A stretch of 64,000 bases of DNA from Endotrypanum monterogeii. Taxonomy: Eukaryota > Euglenozoa > Kinetoplastea > Trypanosomatida > Trypanosomatidae. The stretch spans positions 464,570-528,569 of the forward strand of contig CM007345.1 of NCBI GenBank assembly GCA_000333855.2, written 5' to 3'. The notes beneath the pieces were generated by a model that did no database searches, was not told where the DNA came from, and saw nothing but the letters and a program-made list of their open reading frames with translations. The position numbers and the translations under genes are program-made. Within the stretch, counting starts at the first letter, position 1, and each line of letters begins with the position of its first letter. Below, piece by piece: positions 1-8,772 of this stretch.

Positions 1-36
<36 letters not shown>

Positions 37-55
37 ATGTATATATATATCAATG

Positions 56-88
<33 letters not shown>
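1..88. repeat. (AT)n/(GT)n microsatellite
   Basis: Alternating AT dinucleotides are interrupted twice by the same ATCAATGT interruption, then change to an 18-base GT run. It is a simple repeat in intergenic DNA, of the sort found throughout this window. Confidence 0.9.
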
Positions 89-574
89 CATTCACATAGG
101 TGAGTGAAGAAGTAAAATCATGTTCGAGAAGAGAGAGAGATATGGAGAGGAACACAAAAGGAGAAGAAAGAGAATAAACGAAGTCCTCATACGAGGGGGA
201 CAGCAGTACTAGCAACACCTTCTATTCACCTGTGTGCGCGTGTGCATCTGTGACCGTTATAAAGCGAAAGCTGATCGAAGCACCTCCCCCTGCCCTACCC
301 ACCCTCTCTCTCGCCTCCTTCTCCCCTACTCGCAGACAACTTCGTCTGAGCATTGTCATTGGGTGACTTCGCGCTGCTCGCACGTGCCTGGGTCCGACGC
401 GAGAAGAAAAAATAAAAGGACGGGGACGATAGCTTTCGATTGATGGGTAAGAATATACACGAGCAACGCCACGCGATCCCTTGCCCTTTGTAGCTGCACG
501 TCTTATCAGTTGAGATGGAGTACTGAAAAAAAATTGTGAGGGGTTAAAGCAAGAAAAAGACCTTTCCGTTGTGC
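1..574. other. Intergenic region downstream of the methyltransferase gene
   Basis: No credible gene is seen here. It begins with an (AT)n/(GT)n microsatellite (1-88). A purine-rich stretch follows at about 128-178; on the minus strand this reads as a pyrimidine tract and could serve trans-splicing of a gene lying to the left of the window. The remainder is probably the 3' UTR of the methyltransferase gene. Confidence 0.5.
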
Positions 575-3019
575 TCACACTCGTCTTTCTTGGAGATACG
601 AGGCGATGGCGCCACCCAGACATGCCACCACGCGCGGGTTGACGGCGTTCCCGATCAGCTTGTACACCGCACCGGGCGGCACCTGGCGAAGCACTTTCTG
701 TGGAATAGCATCAGCACCCGCATCAATGCTTTTTTGGACTTGCATCGTGTCGTGTGGGAGACGGAAATCGTCATCAATGCCCTGCAAGCGCGCACACTCG
801 CGCAGTGTAAAGAACCGCAGCGGTGGGGATGATGGCACCGTCACTCGCGACCCATCGAAACCGTGTGGACCTTCACCCCCGTCGTTAGCCCCTGGCGCCG
901 GGAACGCTTCGCCCTGTAGCTTTGTCACCACCTCATCGAGCGTGAGCTCTGACGAGTACGGCACAAATTCAGAGTACAGCTGATAGCTCGTACGGTAGCT
1001 GCCCATCAATGTGCGGGCGTGTCCACGCAAATCGCACAGGCGCCACAGTGGACTCTTTCGGTATGTGCGACTACGCTGAACCGCCTCCCATTGGACAGGG
1101 GTCAACTGAAGGTCGTCGTGTGTGGAGCTGCGGATACCGCTCCTCACCCCGTGTGCTGCACTCGCCGATGCAGACTGCACTGAGTACTCCTGTGGTGTCG
1201 AGTTCAGGACATCAACAACTGAGGGGGCCACGAGGAGCTCCCCAACATTGCGGTATGGCGAGTGAAGAGAGGCGGATTTGATCTGCTGTAGAGCATCGGC
1301 AACTACTCGCGCAGCGGCCGCGCTTGCCTCTCCATTCTCAGCTCGAGGCAGAACAAATCGCCGGGAAGGAAAGTAATAGTCGTAACATGTCGAATGAGTC
1401 TGCTCTAGAGCGGAGGCGACACGGAAGCCGAAGAAGTATACCCGCTTACGTGTTTGGGGTGTGAGAGCGCCGCCATCCACAACCGCGTATTGTACCTCAT
1501 ATTCATGGGCAGAACTCTTGCTCGTTGATGTAGACAGCGCCGAAGTTGGGCGACGGAGCTGGGCGAGGATCTCAGCAAGCTGGGCGCCCGCCTCCACCTC
1601 GACAAGATGCTCGACATTCTCCAGCAAGAAGGCGGTCGGTTGCGTGGCAGCCAGCACCCGCACCACCTCGTAGAAAAGCCACCCCTTCTCTGCGTGCAGC
1701 CCCGCTGCGTCACCAGCCTTGGCGAAGCTCTGACACGGAAAGCCGCCCGTGAGCACGTCGTGTTCAGGGAAGAATGCAGAAGGGATTTCAGTGATGTCGC
1801 CTACCAGAAACGGCCCTGAAGATTCGGTGGCTTCGGGAAAGCGAACACGCCTGTGGCAGCTGCGTTCATTGACAAAGGCATCGCTGCCCGGCCGGGGATG
1901 TCCCGGATCCGCATGTACGAGCTGCAGCGCGGCGCAACAATCGTGTAAGCAGTGGTGATTGAGTGCGTAGACGATCTGCGCCGGGGGAGCGAACTCCACG
2001 GCGAAGGCGGCACGACCGCCCACACGCTCCAGCGCACTACGGAACATGCCAATGCCACCAAATAGCTCTGAAAACGTGAAAAGTGAATTACAGGTGCTGT
2101 CCGACTCGTGCGAGGTGGAAGCAGACATACCGCTGGTGCATTGGGGCGAGACAAAAGCCACAGATGGTGCACCTTCATCAGGCTGGACATGGCAGCGGTG
2201 GCGCTGGAGTAATGCCATGTGCCGCATGGCTGCAAGAGCAGACGGCATATCCCCCAACACGGGGCAGCACACGCGGTGAAACCGCCGAACGCCACGAATG
2301 TATGCCACTGCCAGAGAAGAATCCATCCCCTGGCGTCCCTGAGCACCATCAATGTTCGTGCTTTGATTTCCACATGGTCCGCTCGGGGAGAGAAACTCGA
2401 GAAGCTCCGCTTCCGGGAAGACGCCGACAACATGCACCGCCATGTAAGGTGGCCACTGTGTATCTTCACGCGCAGCGCAGGGAACGCGTAGCAGTGAAAG
2501 AAACTGATCACCCTCCACAGAACAATGCGCTGTGGTGAGCACACACCGCTCACCTGATGCAGCTGCGCCAAGCGAGGAGATGCCAAGCGCGTGCGGTTCG
2601 CATCCAGGAGGACACCGGGCCAGGTGTACGGCTGCACCATCGCCTTCAGGAACCTCCTTCCTGCCCCGTGCATGTGTGATCATTTCGAGCGCCAAGGCCT
2701 CAGAGTCTGTAGTTTCGTAGAGTTGCAGCAACGTCTCCCTCAAGTAGCACTCTGTGACCACACTAACGCTGCACCGCGGCTCCTCTTTGTTCTTGAGTGC
2801 CCCATCCCTGTGCCCTTCAACAGCGCTCGCCGGCATCTCGACCGTCAGCTCCTCAGCCAGCTCAGCAAACAGCGCGCCGTCGAAAACGGTCACCTTGTGC
2901 CCTGACTTGAGTCGTCGAGTCGCACGCAGCCGTGAAAGGAGAGGCTCCAATCGCTGCCTGGAGGGGACCAGAAACACACCACATGGGTACGATGGTGGGT
3001 AGTAGGTGGAAGATGTCAT
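575..3019 (-). CDS. C5-cytosine-specific DNA methyltransferase
   Basis: Predicted to transfer a methyl group from S-adenosylmethionine to C5 of cytosine in DNA. Counting from the chosen ATG (814 aa), the ordered motifs of the family are visible: motif I FSELFGGIG near 316-324 (SAM binding), motif IV GFPCQSF near 426-432 with the catalytic Cys, motif VI ENV near 467, motif VIII QTRKRVYFFGF near 522, RECARLQG near 741, and motif X GNAVNP near 790. A long spacer between VIII and the last motifs is the expected target-recognition region. The first ~310 residues match no domain I recognise. The frame is open back to an ATG at 3094, but that ATG lies upstream of the likely splice acceptor at 3088, so 3019 is preferred. 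All catalytic motifs are intact. Trypanosomatids are known to carry one such gene; whether it methylates DNA in the cell is not shown here. Confidence 0.93.
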   Translation of the reverse strand: MTSSTYYPPSYPCGVFLVPSRQRLEPLLSRLRATRRLKSGHKVTVFDGALFAELAEELTVEMPASAVEGHRDGALKNKEEPRCSVSVVTECYLRETLLQLYETTDSEALALEMITHARGRKEVPEGDGAAVHLARCPPGCEPHALGISSLGAAASGERCVLTTAHCSVEGDQFLSLLRVPCAAREDTQWPPYMAVHVVGVFPEAELLEFLSPSGPCGNQSTNIDGAQGRQGMDSSLAVAYIRGVRRFHRVCCPVLGDMPSALAAMRHMALLQRHRCHVQPDEGAPSVAFVSPQCTSGMSASTSHESDSTCNSLFTFSELFGGIGMFRSALERVGGRAAFAVEFAPPAQIVYALNHHCLHDCCAALQLVHADPGHPRPGSDAFVNERSCHRRVRFPEATESSGPFLVGDITEIPSAFFPEHDVLTGGFPCQSFAKAGDAAGLHAEKGWLFYEVVRVLAATQPTAFLLENVEHLVEVEAGAQLAEILAQLRRPTSALSTSTSKSSAHEYEVQYAVVDGGALTPQTRKRVYFFGFRVASALEQTHSTCYDYYFPSRRFVLPRAENGEASAAAARVVADALQQIKSASLHSPYRNVGELLVAPSVVDVLNSTPQEYSVQSASASAAHGVRSGIRSSTHDDLQLTPVQWEAVQRSRTYRKSPLWRLCDLRGHARTLMGSYRTSYQLYSEFVPYSSELTLDEVVTKLQGEAFPAPGANDGGEGPHGFDGSRVTVPSSPPLRFFTLRECARLQGIDDDFRLPHDTMQVQKSIDAGADAIPQKVLRQVPPGAVYKLIGNAVNPRVVACLGGAIASYLQERRV

Positions 3020-4672
3020 CCCTGACGTCACGCCACCCTCACTACCGTATCTGTGTGTGTGTGTGTGTGTGTTTGTTTGTTTGTCGCTTGTCATTGATTA
3101 GGGAAAGAAGGGGTAGAGAAAGAAAAAAAAAACGATCAAAAGATGATGAGCGTGACAAAAGAGGGGCAGAACAACCGAGGCAGTCAGAACCCGAGGCGAA
3201 GCATCCAGCGAGGGTTATGTCAAGCACAAGAAGATGACGCGCTCCAGGAGCTGGGTAGATCTCAAAGAATTGCTCACTGTGCGAACCACATCCTCGATCG
3301 CATGTCTATGTGTACACCTTATCTTGCCCCCGCGGCGATGTGTGAAAGTAAGGGAGGAGAGGAGGAGTGAGGTCCCATGGCCACTATCCTTACCAGCAAC
3401 GGCGCGTAACAAATCTAGACCACGGAAGATGGAACAGAAGAGTTACAGCGACCACCGTTCAAAGGGAGCAAAAAAGGGGAGGTAAGTGATTGCCAAGCTT
3501 CTCACCCCTGAATATGCACGATCCGCCCACACACACTCTCTATCCTACGCCACCCTTAACCCCTCCCCTCTTTTGAATATTTTTTTTTTTTTAACATTCC
3601 TTTGGGTGCATGTATATCGGCCTGGTGCCACACACTATCTTCACCAGAGGCCCTCTACGACACGACTACCTATTTTCACACACATGTATAGATACACAAA
3701 TGTATATGTGTGTGTGTATGAGTGTGTCCTTGAGGCCGCCAACACCTCATACCGATGGCACCTGCGGAATGATATATTCGTTTGTTATTGTTGCTGTTGT
3801 CGTTTTTTTTTGAATTATTTACTCGGAGGTTGAACGAGCCGAGCCGGAGGACGAGGAGAGGATAAGAGTACCGCACACGGGTGTCATGATCGCGCTGAGC
3901 ATCCCCTCATTCGGTTCCTCTGGTGTCTTAGACGTAAAAAAAAAAATGTTAACCACGCACACAGACAACACACACGAGGGCAGTTAAGACAACAGAAGTA
4001 TGATGTCGATGCCCCCCCCCAAAAAAAAAAAACAAGGAAGGCGCGTAGTAGAGACAGGGGAAGGATTGTGTCGCACAAACACGAACACAGACGCACATGG
4101 AGAAAGAGGAGCCACCTGACCTACTTCGATGTGCAAATTTGCGCATTATTCGCCGTACAAATGCCCGCACAAAGGAACACAAAGCGAGATGAACAGTCAC
4201 CGCATATTGCAAAAAAAAACTCGGAACCCAATTTTCAGATGAGAGCGTGAGGTGAGAAGGAAAAAACACAAGGGACTCAGGAGCATCTGTTAGCGAAGCG
4301 ACGGGAGGGGAGAGGGGGTCGCGGTGGTGAAGTATGGACCGGAAATAAGGTGGGAGAAGCAACAATAGTCAACCTTTTCAGCCAAAAAAAAAAACATATT
4401 AACGCCTTCTCACATGAGGTCTTGTGTTGGAGAAACTATATGCCACTATTGAGTCGCACTCGAGGGTAGCGATTTGTCCCCCGCCCCCGCCACCTTCTTC
4501 AGCGTTGCACGCGTTCCCTCCACACAAATAAATAATAATAATAATAAAGAGTAGCCTCCCGTCGGTTCCGTAAACAAATAAATCCAAGAATCGTACACAC
4601 ACACGCAAGCACCACCAAGCACGTGTGTTTTCCTTACCGAGGTGATCAAACGGAGGCAGTTGGTGCATTAAC
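3020..4672. other. Intergenic region, methyltransferase to UTP4-like gene
   Basis: Contains the 5' UTR of the methyltransferase (GT repeat near 3052-3072) and the 3' UTR of the UTP4-like gene. Poly-A or poly-T runs lie near 3578, 3808, 4020 and 4385, and an (ATA)n stretch near 4530. Short open frames here are low-complexity and show no family resemblance. Confidence 0.5.
3087..3135 (-). promoter_or_regulatory. Candidate spliced-leader acceptor, methyltransferase gene
   Basis: On the minus strand a pyrimidine tract (about 3135-3106) is followed by an AG at 3088-3087. No ATG occurs between this AG and the ATG at 3019. The resulting 5' UTR of about 67 nt contains the GT/CA repeat. Position-based inference only. 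Confidence 0.4.
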
Positions 4673-7600
4673 TCAGTTGCCGAAGCGGCGGACTTTCCAG
4701 CAGAGGGGGAGGGACTCGAGGGTCTTCTCGAGGTTGCGCTCCAGGACCAGGACCTCGGTACCATCCTTTATAAGAAAAGCAGCCTCCACGAACATGCGCC
4801 GCACCATGTGCCAACTATCTCCCGAGGCCAGGAGGAGACCACGGCTGAAGTACCCAAGAAATTTGTACGCAACAGAAGGTGGCGCTGAGGTGGTAGATGA
4901 GGGAGTGGGGGTGTTGATGCCGATGCCGCTGCTGCTCGACGAAGAGGTCGCGATGCGGGCTATCCAGCGAACATCATGCGGCAGAGTCGACGGTAGCGGC
5001 GTGGTACCTGCTGAGGACGAGTGCAGCGTTGGACCTGTGACGTACCGCTGCTGTACAGTAGATAAACCAATCAGATCCTCGCACGGAGTTGTCTTCGCTG
5101 GCGTGGAGGTGGTCAAAGCCTCGACCTTTGACCTCTTTTGTTTCTGTACCGCCTCCGTGTAGTCACCTCCTTTGACGACCGTGCTTGATGCATCTTGCAG
5201 CAGCGGCAACTCCCCCACCAACCTGTACACGTCATCCAGGTCGGCGACGAGAGTATCCGCATCGGGGGTGCCATCGGGCATGAGACGCATGCGACAACTA
5301 CCGCGGTAGCCGTAGATGACGATCTCTTCGCCGTCTGTCGCGCCGGATGTCGACCCACTGTTGCTGCGACGGTCCTTTCTACGAAGGGTAGCTGCCGCTA
5401 TTGGACGACACAGAAGCTTGTAAGGCCTCAGCGAGTCGCCGGGGAGCATCTTCCCACGCACCTGCACAGGGGTGTGCACCACCGGGTACCCGTCAGCGAG
5501 AGTGACACACGTTACGCTGTCATCGTAAAGAATATAAAGACGCTGCGAGGTCGGTACCAAAGCAGAGACCTCAGCAGCCGCCTCGTGGTTCGCATCGGTA
5601 TTGACTTCCCCGGCCGATACGGTCGCGGCAGCATCAGCGCCACCCGACCAGCAAATGTCGACGACACCGCTGCGTGCAGGCAACTCCAGGACTTCCTCAA
5701 GCCTCGACACAGACATCGCCCCATGAGCACGCCAGACCACCTTCAGAAGTCCAAGGCGCTCCTCTGTGGTGAAAACAATGTAGTTCAGCTGTCGATCGCA
5801 CCACAGACCGGAAAGATGGAAGCGACCCTCCAGACGATGGCCGAAGAAGGGCACCCAGTGGCGACTGGCGCTATCCATCTGGAACGCCTCGATCGTGTCG
5901 AAGCGCGACTGCAAGAGGAGCTCCCGACCGGCGGCGTAAGCAAATCTCTGGGTGCTCACCGCCACATACATTGCTGGCGACGTGAACAGCTGCGCTGTTG
6001 GCGCATACATGATCGTGCCATCGCGCGAAGCAGAAAGAATTAGTTGACGATGTTGCAGAAAAGTCAGCTGGCTCGCCTCATGATAGTGCGTGCGTCGCTT
6101 CACCTCGGCCGGGTACCAATCCCCTTGCTCGCTGCAGCGATAACTCCGAAGGCTCTCGTGCCAGCCAGACGCATAGACGACAGCGTCACCTTGGACCGCC
6201 AGCGTCGACACCGGACCCTTATGCTGCGAAAACATTTGGAAGACATGCCCGTGCGCAGCATCGAGCAGCACGACGTCACCCATGGAGGTACCAACAACAA
6301 CACAAGGGCGCCGCGTCCCGCCCACGACAGCGCAACTGAGCCCAATCCCTTTGGCCAACTTTGTGGTCCATAGGGAATCATGCTCGGCCAACCCACGTGA
6401 ACGACCCGGGGCCGCAGCCTCGGCATCCTCCTCCGCAGCACCGAAGCCAGAAGACGACGAGCCTTGCGACGACACACCGACAGGCAAGCGCCAAGCGTGT
6501 ACGTTACCGGCGTCGTCGGTGCCGACAGCCAAGCATAGTGACAGAGACGTGGTTACCGACAGAGCGCGGTCAGCACCGCTGATGCCCGGCACAACGCGCA
6601 CCAGTTCCAGCTGCAGTGCCGTGCCATCTCGCTTGCAAGTGAGGCGCAGCTGCTGCCAGCTTCCATCAGCCATAGCAGTGTAGATGCACGCAGCACTCAC
6701 CACATGCAAGGCCCAGATGGCACCGCCACTACGTTGATGCAGAGCCAATGGAACGAGCAGCTCGGCGTCATACACGATGATCTGGCCAGACATCATGGAG
6801 GCGAGAAGCACCGTAAGAAATGGAAAAGAGGCTGCCTCGGTCATAGATGCCGAGGACGGCGACACAGGCATGTGTGCTGGGATAGCTACATACGCCAGTC
6901 CCGAAACGGTGCGGTGGGTCTGCCCGCCCGTGTGGCGACGCTGCACGAACTGCGGAATTCCCTGGAAGAAAGACACGTCGTAAAGCACCAGCGAGCCGTT
7001 TTCTCGCGCGACAATGAGCTCCCGCTCCGAGGAGTGCACCGCTACACAGCGAATGCCGCTCACATCTGGCGCGATCACCTTCGACTCACGGATAAACCGC
7101 TCAACAAGGTGCGTGTCTGGCAAGGAGGAGGTCGCTGCCGAAGACGCCGTCAAGAATGCGCGAGCACGACTGCGGCGTACACTGCGGCTTCGTCCAGACT
7201 TCGATGACTTGGCAGCCCCAGCAGCTGCAGAGCTAACGTCGGCCTTTGGAATTGTACTGTCCGCTGTGACCGACGCTAAAATTCCCTCTACTGCCCCCGT
7301 AGACGGCCGTGCGGAGTCTGCAATGGCGCTGCAGTCCGCCGTGCTCCCCCCACCCCCACCTCTCTTCCTCGACCTCGCAGACTGCGGGGGCGACTGCGGG
7401 GGCGACTGCGGCGTCGTCGTCACCCTTTCACGCAAGGCAGGCGATGGCGGCGGCGGCGCAGGGCGCACTGGAGAAGCAGAAGTAGTTGTTAATGAGACAG
7501 CTGCTACATCACATTTTGCCTTGGCTTTCGCCGCGCTCTCGTCGGCGCCACGCTGAGCCTTGGAGGCCGATGAGGAGCGTTGAGGAGTCCTGTTGGAAGC

Positions 7601-7933
7601 CGGTGGTGTCGACTGAGGTGTCGTTGCCAGCGAGCGCCTGCGTACCTCTTGGACAACGCTTTGACTGCACTCCTTTTCAGGGGTGTGCGACTGCAGCTGA
7701 GATCGCGGCCGTCCACGCCCCTGTGAAATTGAGGACGAAGACGGTACCGGACTTGCGCTACCTGCCACGGGAGTCCTCGGGGTGGGGGTGGTCGTGGTTT
7801 GTGTCTTTGACGATGGTGTAGCTGACAACCTTGCAGGTGAAGTCGCCGCAGCAGCTTTGGTCGGCGTTCGATCGACTTGTGGTGACCGATCAACTGCCGC
7901 TGCAGTCTTGCACGTCTTCTTCTTTGGGGGCAT
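4673..7933 (-). CDS. WD40 protein, probable UTP4/Cirhin (SSU processome)
   Basis: Likely a nucleolar WD40 scaffold of the small-subunit processome (t-UTP/UtpA group), acting in early 18S pre-rRNA processing. From the ATG at 7933 (MPPKKK, 1086 aa), the first ~285 residues are disordered, basic and rich in Ser/Thr-Pro, with a GRGRPR AT-hook-like core at about 72-77. WD40 repeats then follow. The first reads SGIRCVAVHSSERELIVA, close to the GIRCVAY start of Cirhin. Next come a GGAIWALHV blade, resembling the Cirhin GGPIWSM blade, and HKGPVSTLAV and LILSASRDGTI blades. The C-terminal half continues with degenerate repeats and low-complexity Ser runs. The frame extends upstream to 8101 through an HTHTHT leader translated from a GT repeat, which I reject. 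At family level WD40 is certain; the UTP4 assignment rests on blade resemblance only. Confidence 0.68.
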   Translation of the reverse strand: MPPKKKTCKTAAAVDRSPQVDRTPTKAAAATSPARLSATPSSKTQTTTTPTPRTPVAGSASPVPSSSSISQGRGRPRSQLQSHTPEKECSQSVVQEVRRRSLATTPQSTPPASNRTPQRSSSASKAQRGADESAAKAKAKCDVAAVSLTTTSASPVRPAPPPPSPALRERVTTTPQSPPQSPPQSARSRKRGGGGGSTADCSAIADSARPSTGAVEGILASVTADSTIPKADVSSAAAGAAKSSKSGRSRSVRRSRARAFLTASSAATSSLPDTHLVERFIRESKVIAPDVSGIRCVAVHSSERELIVARENGSLVLYDVSFFQGIPQFVQRRHTGGQTHRTVSGLAYVAIPAHMPVSPSSASMTEAASFPFLTVLLASMMSGQIIVYDAELLVPLALHQRSGGAIWALHVVSAACIYTAMADGSWQQLRLTCKRDGTALQLELVRVVPGISGADRALSVTTSLSLCLAVGTDDAGNVHAWRLPVGVSSQGSSSSGFGAAEEDAEAAAPGRSRGLAEHDSLWTTKLAKGIGLSCAVVGGTRRPCVVVGTSMGDVVLLDAAHGHVFQMFSQHKGPVSTLAVQGDAVVYASGWHESLRSYRCSEQGDWYPAEVKRRTHYHEASQLTFLQHRQLILSASRDGTIMYAPTAQLFTSPAMYVAVSTQRFAYAAGRELLLQSRFDTIEAFQMDSASRHWVPFFGHRLEGRFHLSGLWCDRQLNYIVFTTEERLGLLKVVWRAHGAMSVSRLEEVLELPARSGVVDICWSGGADAAATVSAGEVNTDANHEAAAEVSALVPTSQRLYILYDDSVTCVTLADGYPVVHTPVQVRGKMLPGDSLRPYKLLCRPIAAATLRRKDRRSNSGSTSGATDGEEIVIYGYRGSCRMRLMPDGTPDADTLVADLDDVYRLVGELPLLQDASSTVVKGGDYTEAVQKQKRSKVEALTTSTPAKTTPCEDLIGLSTVQQRYVTGPTLHSSSAGTTPLPSTLPHDVRWIARIATSSSSSSGIGINTPTPSSTTSAPPSVAYKFLGYFSRGLLLASGDSWHMVRRMFVEAAFLIKDGTEVLVLERNLEKTLESLPLCWKVRRFGN

Positions 7934-8772
7934 ACGGTATTCACCGGAACACGCGCAGTGGCACTGGTAGTGTGTATCTCTGTGTGGGTGTGCGTAGGTG
8001 TGCGTATGCGTGTGTGTGTGTGTGTGTGTGCGTGTGTGTGTGAGGGGGGAGGAAGGAGAGTAGTGTGTGTCAGAGGAGCACCGAAGACGATAAAGCCTCA
8101 ACGGTGTACTGCCACTCAGTGAGAACGTTTGTGAAAGAAGAAGACGCGAAAAACGGAGGCGCGCGCGTGGGTGCGAGCGAGGGAGTCGGAAAAGAAAGAT
8201 AGAGGAGTGTGAGACCAGGAAAGAAAGCAGAAGCAGCTACGAGACAGGATGCACATACCACCAAAAGAATAGAAAGAAGCTCCCAGGCAGATGGATGACG
8301 CGCTATGGGTCTTTTGCAGTCGACAAAAAAAAACAAAAAAAAACGATCATGTGGGTGAAATCATAAGTTGATACCTATCTGCACACGTCGTGAAGTAGAG
8401 GATAAGTTGTATTGCCCCACCACAGTGAATGTCAGCGCCTGTGGAGAGTGTGTGAGTGTGCACGTACGACCAGGTGAGGTGCATACGGTTAGGCATGTTG
8501 AGATGCTCCGTATGTATCGGATTGAATGCAGAGGCGTGACACTTGCAGAAGCACTCCATATGAGAATGCGCATAAGGTTTTGCGCCATCTGGTTGAGTGG
8601 AATGGGGGGGAGAGAATGCAGAATGCATAATGGGCATTAACGCACAATTCTTATCTGAAGTGCACCGGCTCGCTTCGCTCTAGCCAACCCACTGCAGAAC
8701 GTCCGTACCGTGCGCATCGCTGAGGAGGAGAGAGGGGAGGGGAGGGAGTCCCCCTCATCCCCTTCGTTTTTC
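7934..8772. other. Intergenic region, UTP4-like to CCCH gene
   Basis: Holds a (GT)n run near 8010-8042, purine-rich DNA, an A-rich block near 8322-8343 and a moderately complex stretch 8350-8660 without a plausible gene. Presumed 3' UTR of the CCCH gene and 5' UTR of the UTP4-like gene. Confidence 0.5.
7980..8062 (-). promoter_or_regulatory. Candidate spliced-leader acceptor, UTP4-like gene
   Basis: A minus-strand pyrimidine tract (about 8062-8043) is followed, after the GT/CA repeat, by the first AG at 7981-7980. The first ATG downstream is the chosen start at 7933. Confidence 0.35.

Noticed and set aside
1801..2673. 290-codon alternative minus-strand frame within the methyltransferase gene
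   Set aside because: Out of register with the methyltransferase motifs and without recognisable domains.
5195..6043. 282-codon plus-strand frame antisense to the UTP4-like gene
   Set aside because: Shadow frame; the minus strand carries the WD40 repeats.
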